Assembly (NCBI GenBank): GCA_947652925.1
Contig: CANTEW010000006.1
Coordinates: 1-64,000 of the forward strand
Reading direction: 5' to 3'
Length of the DNA stretch: 64,000 bases
From: an uncultured Lachnospiraceae bacterium
Lineage (GTDB): Bacteria > Bacillota > Clostridia > Lachnospirales > Lachnospiraceae
A program made the translations under genes and the position numbers. Shown piece by piece: positions 1 to 7,153 of this stretch. How positions within the stretch are numbered: position 1 is the first letter of the stretch; each line of letters begins with the position of its first letter. The notes beneath the pieces were generated by a model that worked only from the letters and a program-made list of their open reading frames with translations, searched no databases and was not told the DNA's origin.

Positions 1-751
1 CTCCGGTTGCTCCTGTCGCCCCGGTAGCCCCGTCAGCTCCCGTTGCCCCTGTCGCCCCGTCGGCTCCGGTTGCTCCTGTCGCCCCGGTAGCCCCGGTAGC
101 TCCGTCGGCCCCCGTTGCACCGGTCGCTCCGGTCGGACCAGTCGCTCCCGTGGGACCTTCATCCCCCGGACAGCCTTTCGGACCCTGGACTCCGATCGGA
201 CCTGTAACACCCTGGATACCCTGGGATCCTGTCACACCTTGGGGTCCCTGGGGACCTGTCGCTCCAGTCGCCCCGGTCGGCCCCGGAACACCCCTGGGAC
301 CCTGGGGTCCGATATCTCCCTGCGGCCCCACCGGACCCACCGGTCCCACTGGCCCTGCTGGTCCCTGCGGTCCGATATCACCCTTAGGACCTTCACAGCC
401 TGGATCACCTTTCGGGCCAATGTCACCACGGACACCCTGGATACCCTGGATACCCTGTGGGCCTGCATAACCCCTCGGGCCTGTATAGCCTCTTGGACCA
501 GTGTTCCCCGTAGGGCCTACCGGACCTGTATTTCCTCTGGGTCCTCTTGCCCCAGGAGCACCAGGGATCCCTTGCGGACCCACTGGCCCCGGATCACCTC
601 TGTCACCCTTGGGTCCAGGACAACCGGTATCGCCTTTGACCCCCTGCGGACCCGCCGGCCCCGGATCACCCTTCGGGCCTGCAGGTCCCCGTTCACAGCA
701 GTGGCTATGGCATTGATTCTGACAGTGGTTATATAGATTGTTTTGATTCAT
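1..751 (-). CDS. Collagen-like surface protein, 3' end beyond window
   Basis: The reading frame runs from the ATG at 751 to the window edge with no stop (250 codons seen). GGAAGGAAG lies about 8 nt upstream of the ATG. The N-terminus is a short Cys/His-rich head ([11 protein letters not shown]), then unbroken Gly-X-Y triplets. The first half is mixed ([15 protein letters not shown]) and the last part seen is almost pure GAT with periodic GAD. This is the architecture of Clostridium and Bacillus exosporium or filament glycoproteins (BclA-like). The Thr in GAT triplets would be the O-glycosylation sites, and a glycosyltransferase gene lies just upstream on the same strand. Spore-surface location is inferred. 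The C-terminal domain is not visible, so the subclass cannot be set. DNA repeats of GAT/GAD codons make this stretch prone to length variation. Confidence 0.9.
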   Translation of the reverse strand, partial: MNQNNLYNHCQNQCHSHCCERGPAGPKGDPGPAGPQGVKGDTGCPGPKGDRGDPGPVGPQGIPGAPGARGPRGNTGPVGPTGNTGPRGYTGPRGYAGPQGIQGIQGVRGDIGPKGDPGCEGPKGDIGPQGPAGPVGPVGPVGPQGDIGPQGPRGVPGPTGATGATGPQGPQGVTGSQGIQGVTGPIGVQGPKGCPGDEGPTGATGPTGATGATGADGATGATGATGATGADGATGATGADGATGATGATG

Positions 752-772
752 CCAAAACACTTCCTTCCTGAT

Positions 773-811
773 CTTTTTCTAGAAAAAGAACTCAAAAGAT
801 ATCTTTTTCTA
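773..811 (-). promoter_or_regulatory. Alternative leader hairpins before collagen-like gene
   Basis: CTTTTTCTAGAAAAAG (773-788) is a perfect palindrome. Its right half, TAGAAAAAGA (780-789), can instead pair perfectly with TCTTTTTCTA at 802-811. The two hairpins exclude each other and lie just upstream of the ribosome binding site of the collagen-like gene. A role in transcript ending or in gating translation is only inferred. Confidence 0.35.
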
Positions 812-823
812 CAAACATTCTAT

Positions 824-904
824 GCATGTCTGGAACAGTTGCTACTTTTTTTCACAAAAAACAACAAAAAACACGCTCTGGATCAGAACGTATCCCAGAC
901 ATGC
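824..904. repeat. 10-bp inverted repeat with long spacer
   Basis: GCATGTCTGG at 824-833 is the exact reverse complement of CCAGACATGC at 895-904. The pair sits directly downstream of the glycosyltransferase stop codon. The 61-nt spacer is A/T rich. It could fold as part of the glycosyltransferase transcript end, but it lacks a clean terminator shape. Confidence 0.4.
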
Positions 905-914
905 TCCAGGAAGT

Positions 915-1982
915 TCACAAGCTGTCAAAATACCTTTCATTGTAAAGATATGCCTTGGAATAAGGCTTGCAGGCCCCAGCTCTCTCATTGTATTCCTTTG
1001 CTTTTTGTCGGTCCCCTAATCTGTCATAACATACACATAACTGCAAAAAAGGGACATAATCATAGCAGTCCGGCAGGACAAACCCCCCTGGATATCCATT
1101 TTTAGGTACATCCAGAGCAGTCTCATACCAATAGATCGCATTGCGATAGTTCTCATGTTCCAGAAAATATCTCCCGATCTCACAACACAATTCAGCTCTC
1201 GGCAGATCAAAGCTCATGCTGCGCAGGAGAGTGAGCAGCGCGGACTCTTCCTGCCCCAGCTGTTGATAACACTTGGCGCAGATAGAGCATGCCTCTATTT
1301 TATTTTCCACCCATCCCTCCTCTGAGCGCAGAAATCCTTCTAATACTGAGACTGCTTCCGCATATTGCTCATGATAATATAATTCCCGTCCAAAATAATA
1401 TCTCTGCCTCGGTTCCAAGATCTTTCCGTCTGCGATCATCCTCCGGTAGATCCGGAGATTCCGGTCAGGATCCCCGGCACCCAATTTTTTATGACTGACT
1501 GCGATATCAGAATATATGATCTTGCCGTTTGGCGGGATCACTTCATGGACTGCACCGATCCAACGGTATTGTGCACAGTTCCTGATCCATCTTTCCCTGA
1601 AATACGAAAAGGACGGTTTGCCCGCTTCATCAAAAGAAGTATAGTACCTCATCATCACCATATCAACATCCGCTGACAGAGACTGCTTTAACTGCAGAAA
1701 TCTCTCCTTCTCCTTCTCTTCCAGGATATCATCGGCATCCATCCACATACAGTAGTCCATAGACGCTTTAGAAAAAGAATAGTTCCTGGCATCGGCGAAA
1801 TCATCTTTCCACGGATACAGATAGACTTTCGATGTATAGCCAGACACTATCTCTACCGTCCGGTCCGTGGATCCAGTATCTACGATCACGATCTCTTCTA
1901 CAAGTCCTGCCACGCTGTCAAGACAGCGTGCGATATGCATCTCTTCATTTTTGACGATCATACAAAGGCTTATTGTCGGCAT
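915..1982 (-). CDS. Family 2 glycosyltransferase with TPR-like C-terminus
   Basis: 355 residues. The N-terminal GT-A domain opens with ISLCMIVKNEE and continues with VDTGSTDRT and the DxD-type metal/nucleotide motif MDADD near residue 82, typical of GT2 enzymes that transfer a sugar from a nucleotide sugar. The C-terminal half has TPR-like helical pairs (AEAVSVLEGFL, AIYWYETAL), as in GT2-TPR proteins that modify bacterial proteins. The start is supported by GAAAGGAG 5 nt upstream. It lies between two collagen-like genes on the same strand, so the likely acceptor is Thr in their Gly-X-Thr triplets. No signal peptide is seen, so it should act in the cytoplasm (mother cell, if sporulation-linked). 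The sugar donor cannot be told. Confidence 0.88.
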   Translation of the reverse strand: MPTISLCMIVKNEEMHIARCLDSVAGLVEEIVIVDTGSTDRTVEIVSGYTSKVYLYPWKDDFADARNYSFSKASMDYCMWMDADDILEEKEKERFLQLKQSLSADVDMVMMRYYTSFDEAGKPSFSYFRERWIRNCAQYRWIGAVHEVIPPNGKIIYSDIAVSHKKLGAGDPDRNLRIYRRMIADGKILEPRQRYYFGRELYYHEQYAEAVSVLEGFLRSEEGWVENKIEACSICAKCYQQLGQEESALLTLLRSMSFDLPRAELCCEIGRYFLEHENYRNAIYWYETALDVPKNGYPGGFVLPDCYDYVPFLQLCVCYDRLGDRQKAKEYNERAGACKPYSKAYLYNERYFDSL

Positions 1983-2007
1983 ATAGTCTCCTTTCTTCTC
2001 TTCTCTA

Positions 2008-2649
2008 TCATCTGCAGAGCTTTTCTATGCTCAGGTCCATATCTATCTTGGAGGCACCCGCTGACGAATGCCATGCAAAAAACAAGATGGAGCCAGTTGG
2101 TACCTGGATGATAAAATATCTGGACAGCACCAGCAGCTCTTTTCGCCTCACCGCCTCTGCATATGCTGCATATATAGTCTGTTCACAGTCATTGCATATC
2201 GGTACGAGCCTTACATATCCGCGCCCTCTCATCACAGTGGATATATGGTAACTGATGGCATAGTAACCTGGAGTCAGCGCAACAGAATAGTTATTACAAA
2301 GAGATATATTCTGGGTCGTATCCGGTATCTTGATCTTGAGAGGGAGACTGGCACTCTCGGGAAGGATCAGCCCCTGCCCCAAAAACGATGCAAATATACT
2401 ATTTTGCGGATAACCAGGGGGACCCGCCGGCCCGCGTATACCAGGCTCTCCTCTTGGCCCCATCGGGCCTGTAACGCCTTGCGGTCCCTGGGGACCTGTG
2501 ACTCCCTGGGGGCCAGTCTCCCCCCGTTCCCCAGGACATCCTGGCGGCCCCGGTTCACCTCTCGGTCCCATCGGCCCTGGCATCCCCCTTGGACCCATCC
2601 TCTCAGGTCCGCAATAACAAGAAGGATCATATCTATCACGATCATCCAT
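2008..2649 (-). CDS. Short collagen-like protein with globular C-terminal domain
   Basis: 213 residues. A short head with Cys (CYCGPE) is followed by roughly 20 Gly-X-Y triplets, rich in GPR, GEP and GPQ, over residues 18-77. A globular C-terminal domain of about 130 residues starts at NSIFASFLG and ends CR. The layout (short head, collagen stalk, beta-rich C-terminal domain of about 130 residues) matches BclA-type exosporium proteins with a TNF/C1q-like trimerisation head. Family membership of the C-terminal domain is inferred from size and pattern ([20 protein letters not shown]). It lies 25 bp upstream of the glycosyltransferase gene, so the two are probably cotranscribed. Confidence 0.85.
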   Translation of the reverse strand: MDDRDRYDPSCYCGPERMGPRGMPGPMGPRGEPGPPGCPGERGETGPQGVTGPQGPQGVTGPMGPRGEPGIRGPAGPPGYPQNSIFASFLGQGLILPESASLPLKIKIPDTTQNISLCNNYSVALTPGYYAISYHISTVMRGRGYVRLVPICNDCEQTIYAAYAEAVRRKELLVLSRYFIIQVPTGSILFFAWHSSAGASKIDMDLSIEKLCR

Positions 2650-2724
2650 TCAAAAACACCTCATTCCTATCTATCATCATATCTCCATCCAGCCAGAGAG
2701 CAGAGTCCTGCTCTGCCTATCCCG

Positions 2725-2840
2725 CGCCGGGGGCACGGATCTCACCCGGACCCCTTAAACGCGGTTTTTGGGATCTGCTCATCTGTTATCTGTAAATTCG
2801 CTGTAATCTAGCGATATTTGAAGTTTTAAGACACGCTTCA
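2725..2840 (+). repeat. Dispersed intergenic repeat, copy A
   Basis: This stretch matches 30697-30815 at most positions in the same orientation. Shared blocks include CGCCGGGGG, CACGGATCTCACCCGGACCC, CTCATCTGTTATCTGTAAAT and GATATTTGA. It ends in an element-end-like motif (reverse complement GAAGCGTGTCTTAAAAC). Differences are scattered substitutions and small indels, as expected for an old repeat. It carries no gene. Confidence 0.75.
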
Positions 2841-3000
2841 GTACTCCATCCAGTCCGAAAATAGAGTTTTGCTCTGTCTGCTCTGTGCCAGTGCTTGTCG
2901 CTACACCAGCCGGATGGGATACTATCATAATAAATATATGCATAAAAAATAAATTCCGTTTTCAAATAAGCTTGCAGATCTCCTCAGAATGGATGGTACG

Positions 3001-3044
3001 AAAAAAGGACAACCATCTAACACAAGATGGAATGTCCTTTTTTT
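3001..3044. terminator. Bidirectional rho-independent terminator
   Basis: AAAAAAGGACA (3001-3011) pairs with TGTCCTTTTTTT (3033-3044). An inner stem CCATCT/AGATGG closes the loop. The A-run on one side and T-run on the other make it work on both strands. It ends the leftward GNAT transcript. Confidence 0.8.
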
Positions 3045-3174
3045 CTCACACGCTATCTGACCTATCTCCCTCTCCATATCTCCTTTTCACACTGCTCTTT
3101 CTACACCCGCTATGACTCCTTGATCCAAAGCGGATCTCCCACCAAGTGCTGGACACATCTTACAGAAAGCAGTC

Positions 3175-3189
3175 TTCAAACACGCTCTA
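3175..3189 (-). repeat. Repeat-end motif overlapping GNAT stop codon
   Basis: On the minus strand this reads TAGAGCGTGTTTGAA. It is identical to the motif at 15481 and nearly identical to those at 30511 and 30798. The TGA inside it is the stop codon of the GNAT gene, so the last codons of that gene come from the repeat. Confidence 0.6.
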
Positions 3190-3958
3190 TCCTTTTTAAC
3201 TTTGCCTCCAGGTCGTCCTCATATTCTTTGAGCATCTGGCTCAGTTTCTGGGCGTTCTCCCCATCTGCCATCCTATCGAGTTTTTTAAGCCTGCCCAGAT
3301 GTGTTGTCAAAGTATATACCATGATCGCTTTTTCCAGCTTTCTTTCAAACTTACCCTCTTTTCTCCACTCCAGCCGGAATCTTTCCTGCGTCATATCCTC
3401 CAGGCCGATATGGAAATGTAAAACACCGCTCAAGATATCCTCCACCCCGACTCCAAATATCTCTGCCAACTGTATGCTCTCCCCAGAGATAAGATGGGCG
3501 TGCTGATCTGCAAACTCCGCCGCCTCCTCCTCGTTCAGGAGTGGATGCAGTCCCACCTTATAGGGGATTGCCCCGCATTTTTGCATTAGTTTGATACTCG
3601 GATAGTTATCCGGGATGACCTCAGCCAGATAACGTGTTTTGCCCGTGTGCTCTTCAAGCTCTTTTAACAAAAGCCTCATTGCCGGATAGCCGATACCCTG
3701 ACCTGTATATTTTTCAAGTATCTCGATCTCGATCTCCGGTATATCGAGATATTTATCTTTAACACCACAAAAACCGTAAAACTCTCCATCCGGCATAGTG
3801 ATCACATGATTGATGCGCTTTTCCTCCTGCAAGCCCTGCCATAGTCCGTCCTGCGTCTCCACTTCGTCCAACGCCTTTTTATTTACCCAATATTCCCTCT
3901 GGAGCAAAATATACAAGTCCCTGTCCTCCGGCCTTAATCCTCTCAATCTGATATCCAT
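3176..3958 (-). CDS. GNAT-family N-acetyltransferase with helical tail
   Basis: 260 residues from the ATG at 3958, chosen over an ATG 24 nt upstream because GGAGGAGG lies just before it. Residues 1-145 form a GNAT domain: MDIRLRGLRPED start, and EKYTGQGIGYPAMRLL as the acetyl-CoA pyrophosphate loop (Q/RxxGxG/A). The remaining ~110 residues are charged and helical (LEKAIMVYTL, LKEYEDDLEAKLKRI), likely coiled coil, and not typical of GNAT proteins. The substrate is unknown. The final residues and stop fall within a dispersed repeat-end motif, so the original C-terminus may have been altered. Confidence 0.75.
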   Translation of the reverse strand: MDIRLRGLRPEDRDLYILLQREYWVNKKALDEVETQDGLWQGLQEEKRINHVITMPDGEFYGFCGVKDKYLDIPEIEIEILEKYTGQGIGYPAMRLLLKELEEHTGKTRYLAEVIPDNYPSIKLMQKCGAIPYKVGLHPLLNEEEAAEFADQHAHLISGESIQLAEIFGVGVEDILSGVLHFHIGLEDMTQERFRLEWRKEGKFERKLEKAIMVYTLTTHLGRLKKLDRMADGENAQKLSQMLKEYEDDLEAKLKRIERV

Positions 3959-4131
3959 CCTGCGTTCCTCCTCCATGACCATCCCGGTCTATCTCCTGCC
4001 ATTGTCTCTTGATATTACCATAGGATCAACGAACTTTCCACATGAACAATGATCCAGAGGATAGACGGCATTTCACAGGATACCATGTATAAGGCCTGGA
4101 TGCAAGATCCTGGCGGATCCTGGTCACATGC

Positions 4132-5253
4132 TTATTTTAACAAGGCTCCTCTCACCTTTGCCAGTTCCTCCCTGATCGCGATGTGCTGCGGACAGGCCTC
4201 CTCACATTTTCCGCATTCGCTGCATTCATCCGCATGTTTCAGCCCATGGCCACCCACGAGCCACTCTTCCTGACTTTTCGCCGCCGCCAGGTCATTATAG
4301 AGCGTCAGATAATTCATCGCTGTGAAAGAACCTGAGATCCCGATACCCACAGGACATACTTTGGCACAGTAGTTACATGTCGTACATGGGATCAGTGGGA
4401 TCTTCTTTAACTCTTCCTGCGCCTGTCTCAAAGTCTCCCTCTGCTCTTGGGTGAGACTGGTAAAAGACTCCATATAAGACAGATTATCTTTCATCTGCTC
4501 CACATTGCTCATCCCTGAGAGTACAGTGATCACACCCTCCAGATCTGCCGCAAAACGTACCGCCCAGGATGCCACAGAGCTTTCCGTTTCCGCCGCCTTG
4601 AATATCTTTTCCACAGACGCCGGAGGCGTGGCCAGCATGCCGCCTTTGACCGGCTCCATGATGATCACCGGCTTCCCATGTTTTCTCGCCACCTCATAAC
4701 ATCCTCTGGACTGCACCGCTGGGTTATCCCAGTCCGCATAATTGATCTGGAGCTGGACAAATTCCATCTCCGGATGCCTGTTCAAGATCTCCTCCAGTTC
4801 TTCCGGCGTGGAATGGAAAGAAAATCCGACGTGCTTGATCAGCCCCGCTTTCTTTTTCTCCTGTACCCAATCCCACATGCCATAGTCGTCAAAATAACGG
4901 GTCCTGCCCTCTCCCAGGTTATGGAGCAGATAGAAGTCAAAATATCCCGCTCCTGTCTGGGCAAGAGATGTATCGAACTGTGCATACGCCTCTTCTTTCG
5001 TCTTACAGTTGATCCATGCCGCATTCTTTGTGGCCAGCTGGTAGCTCTCTCTGGGATAACGTTCCACCAGCGCCTGACGGATCGCATCCTCACTCCCGGC
5101 ATATGCCCAGGCCGTATCAAAATATGTAAATCCGGCCTCCATGAACAGATCCACCATCTCCTTTACCTGTCCCACATCGATCACACCGTCTTTCTGCGGC
5201 AGGCGCATCAGACCAAATCCTAATTTTTTGATATCTTCACCTAAATAGCTCAT
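4132..5253 (-). CDS. Aldo/keto reductase with two C-terminal [4Fe-4S] sites
   Basis: 373 residues. The N-terminal ~280 residues are an AKR TIM barrel with the catalytic set visible: Asp and Tyr in FDTAWAYAGSE, Lys in ATKNAAW, His in YLLHN. The C-terminus carries two ferredoxin-type clusters, CTTCNYCAKVCP and CSECGKCEEACP. This is the common clostridial ferredoxin-like AKR; the substrate is unknown and electrons may come from ferredoxin as well as NAD(P)H. GGAGGG sets the start. A MerR-type promoter with a 19-bp spacer lies upstream, and a merR gene diverges from it, so control by that regulator is very likely. Confidence 0.92.
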   Translation of the reverse strand: MSYLGEDIKKLGFGLMRLPQKDGVIDVGQVKEMVDLFMEAGFTYFDTAWAYAGSEDAIRQALVERYPRESYQLATKNAAWINCKTKEEAYAQFDTSLAQTGAGYFDFYLLHNLGEGRTRYFDDYGMWDWVQEKKKAGLIKHVGFSFHSTPEELEEILNRHPEMEFVQLQINYADWDNPAVQSRGCYEVARKHGKPVIIMEPVKGGMLATPPASVEKIFKAAETESSVASWAVRFAADLEGVITVLSGMSNVEQMKDNLSYMESFTSLTQEQRETLRQAQEELKKIPLIPCTTCNYCAKVCPVGIGISGSFTAMNYLTLYNDLAAAKSQEEWLVGGHGLKHADECSECGKCEEACPQHIAIREELAKVRGALLK

Positions 5254-5311
5254 CTTGACCCTCCATTTCCAAAATTATGACTTGCACGGAGATCTTCTCC
5301 GTACTATGATA

Positions 5312-5342
5312 AGTATAGCAAGTTCACGTTACTCGAAGTCAA
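5312..5342 (-). promoter_or_regulatory. MerR-type promoter, 19-bp spacer
   Basis: On the minus strand, -35 TTGACT (5337-5342) and -10 TATACT (5312-5317) are separated by 19 bp. This overlong spacing is the mark of promoters that a MerR protein untwists to activate. The spacer holds an imperfect dyad (CGAGT/GTGAACTTG). It reads into the aldo/keto reductase, and the merR gene starts 39 bp to the right. Confidence 0.8.
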
Positions 5343-5380
5343 TACTTTTTTACTGATCTTACCATTTTTAGGAGGATCCC

Positions 5381-5785
5381 ATGGATTACACCATCAAACA
5401 ATTTGCCAAAAAATTCAATACAACAGAACACACCATACGCTACTACACAGATATCCAATTGCTGCCCTGCCGGAGGGATGAACGGAACCGCCGCATATTC
5501 GACGAAGAATCGGTGAACTGGATGCAGGGCATCACCTATCTGAAAAAATGCGGCGCTCCCCTCAAAGATATCAAAAGATACTGCCACCTGTGCCGCCTGG
5601 AAGGATCCGAAGAGAACCTGCGGGCACGGTACCAGATCATCCTCGACCAGCGGGACAAAGCCCATAAAAAAGCAGCGGAAGCCAACGCCACTGCTGCTTT
5701 TATGGATCAAAAAGTCAAACATTATGAGGACATCTTGTCCAGCCGGATCCCAGACGATACAAATCCAAGCACCTGGGATCACTGA
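5381..5785 (+). CDS. MerR-family transcriptional regulator
   Basis: 134 residues. The N-terminal winged helix has the family pattern (YTIKQFAKKFNTTEHTIRYYTD, then RRIFDEES). A helical dimerisation segment follows (LRARYQIILDQRDKAHKKAAE). The C-terminus is short with no obvious metal-binding Cys cluster; Cys residues lie in ITYLKKCGAP and RYCHLCRLEG. AGGAGG precedes the ATG. It diverges from the aldo/keto reductase, whose promoter has MerR geometry. It converges with the nitroreductase gene and overlaps its end by 7 bp. The effector is unknown. Confidence 0.9.
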   Translation: MDYTIKQFAKKFNTTEHTIRYYTDIQLLPCRRDERNRRIFDEESVNWMQGITYLKKCGAPLKDIKRYCHLCRLEGSEENLRARYQIILDQRDKAHKKAAEANATAAFMDQKVKHYEDILSSRIPDDTNPSTWDH

Positions 5786-6573
5786 CCTTCCCTGACCCTC
5801 CCCACTGCGGCGGCATAGACCACACATTCGTATTGCGGGTCTACAGAAGGTCCCGGGGCAAATCCCAGGAGTTCATCCATATGATCCTGGTCATAGGCAC
5901 CGATAGCGCAGGCGCCGCAGCCGATGGACTCACAGGCAAGATACAGATTCTGGCACATATGCCCCGCGTCCAGAAGGATATATTTGGACGCCTTTAACCC
6001 ATACCGCCATTCCGTCCTGTACGGCAGGGCGCTCCACACAAAGAGGACAGGAGCTGTCGCGGCAAAATGCTGGCCGCACAATGCACGGGTGAGTTCCGCC
6101 TCATAGTCCTGCGCCGGATCCCACAGTTCCAATACATGTTCCCCCGGGAGATAGTGATACAGCCCTCGCGAAAGCCCCGCCACATGGTTGGCAAAAAGAT
6201 ACGTCTCCAGAGGATGTCTGGATCCCGCAGACGGAACACTGCGGAACGTCACTTGCTCTTTATGCCCGGCAAACTTCCGTATCCCCTGTGTGGCCCAGAG
6301 CAAAAAGGAAAGCTCATAAAGCGACACCGCTTCCGGCGCATATCTCCTGCGGCTCTGCCGCCGCATGATCAGGTCCCAGATATCACTTGAGATACCCAAT
6401 CTGTCAAATTCCACAGGGAGGGCTATCGTCTGCTGGCTGCGCCTTTTTTTCAGGCTGGGGATACTGGGTAGCTTCTGTTCCTGGTCTGTCTTCTCCGCCC
6501 CCGCATCCCCTGAATGATAACCTTTCAGAAATTCACGCTCTTTCATGATCTGGTATTTTGTCCTGTCGTTCAT
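5779..6573 (-). CDS. SagB-type nitroreductase/dehydrogenase
   Basis: 264 residues. After a ~55-residue polar N-terminus comes the nitroreductase fold: RRQSRRRYAPEAVSLYELSFLLWATQG (FMN-binding start), VPSAGSRHPLETYLF, and the C-terminal GCGACAIGAYDQDHMDELLGF. This pattern belongs to the SagB/ThcOx branch, FMN enzymes that oxidise azolines in peptide biosynthesis or act as general oxidoreductases. No cyclodehydratase or precursor peptide is nearby, so a general redox role is more likely. GGAGG precedes the ATG. It overlaps the merR gene tail-to-tail. Confidence 0.85.
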   Translation of the reverse strand: MNDRTKYQIMKEREFLKGYHSGDAGAEKTDQEQKLPSIPSLKKRRSQQTIALPVEFDRLGISSDIWDLIMRRQSRRRYAPEAVSLYELSFLLWATQGIRKFAGHKEQVTFRSVPSAGSRHPLETYLFANHVAGLSRGLYHYLPGEHVLELWDPAQDYEAELTRALCGQHFAATAPVLFVWSALPYRTEWRYGLKASKYILLDAGHMCQNLYLACESIGCGACAIGAYDQDHMDELLGFAPGPSVDPQYECVVYAAAVGRVREGQ

Positions 6574-6694
6574 AGTGATCCTCCTTTATATGTAGATGAG
6601 ATGGGATGATCCGGATCAGATCCCATTTCCATATATCCTCTGCTCACAATACTACCCTTTCCCACAACTCTTGTCAACATTTATGCAGATTGCC

Positions 6695-6745
6695 TTGATT
6701 ATCCTCCTTCTTTCTGCTAATATAGTATAAAATAGTCAAATTGAC
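6695..6745 (+). promoter_or_regulatory. Promoter and palindrome before DtxR-like gene
   Basis: -35 TTGATT (6695-6700), 17-bp spacer, -10 TAATAT (6718-6723). An 11-bp palindrome, GTCAA-A-TTGAC (6735-6745), lies just downstream at the expected transcription start. It may be the operator of the regulator it precedes; this is inference. Confidence 0.6.
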
Positions 6746-6772
6746 GTTGCAAAAAAGGGAGGTGAGAAAAAA

Positions 6773-7153
6773 TTGAAAATCCAGGAGTCGGCAGAAAATT
6801 ATCTGGAAACGATACTTGTCCTGCGCAACCGTCTGGGGCAGGTACGTTCCATTGATATAGTGAATGAACTGTCTTTTTCCAAACCCAGTGTCAGTGTCGC
6901 CATGAAAAATCTGCGGAATAACGGCTATATCCAGATGGACAAGGACGGCTACATAACCCTTCTAGACAAAGGATATTCCATTGCAGAAAAAATATACGAG
7001 CGCCATCTCTTCCTGACCAAATGGCTGACTGCCCTGGGCGTCGACCCGGAAACAGCGTCAAAGGACGCCTGCCGGATCGAACACGTGATCAGTTCTGAAA
7101 GCTTTGAGAAACTAAAAAAACATGCAGAAAAACAGATGAGGAAAACAACATGA
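6773..7153 (+). CDS. DtxR/MntR-family metal-dependent regulator, short form
   Basis: 126 residues from a TTG start with GGGAGGTG 7 nt upstream. The winged helix is clear (ESAENYLETILVL, then SFSKPSVSVAMKNLRNNGYI), followed by the metal-binding/dimerisation helices (IAEKIYERHLFL, DACRIEHVIS) with the Glu/His pattern of DtxR proteins. There is no C-terminal SH3-like domain, as in MntR. Its stop overlaps the start of the sstT gene by 4 bp, so the two are translationally coupled. That pairing is odd for a metal regulator. Autoregulation through the upstream palindrome is possible. Confidence 0.88.
   Translation: MKIQESAENYLETILVLRNRLGQVRSIDIVNELSFSKPSVSVAMKNLRNNGYIQMDKDGYITLLDKGYSIAEKIYERHLFLTKWLTALGVDPETASKDACRIEHVISSESFEKLKKHAEKQMRKTT

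Larger units (their letters stand above)
2650..3175. other. Gene-free intergenic region with repeats and a terminator
   Basis: No credible gene is seen in these 526 bases. The region holds one copy of a dispersed repeat (about 2725-2840), a bidirectional terminator (3001-3044) and a decayed direct repeat: CTCCATCCAG followed by GAGTNNTGCTCTG occurs near 2691-2725 and again near 2845-2880. The right edge abuts the repeat-end motif at 3175-3189. Confidence 0.6.

Noticed and set aside
1-150. CRISPR-like array of short repeats
   Set aside because: The repeats are 9-bp multiples in frame with Gly-X-Y codons and have no unique spacers.
150-736. Pro/Gly- and Arg-rich open frames on the plus strand and in other frames across the collagen-like gene
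   Set aside because: They are mirror frames of Gly-X-Y codons on the minus strand, where a ribosome binding site and sensible head sequence define the real gene.
812-860. SigK-type promoter (CATAGAAT) before the collagen-like gene
   Set aside because: The matching AC element is at the wrong distance, so the match is too weak to list.
5779-6573. Thiazole/oxazole-modified peptide cluster based on the SagB-like protein
   Set aside because: No cyclodehydratase, precursor peptide or exporter is near; SagB-like nitroreductases often stand alone.
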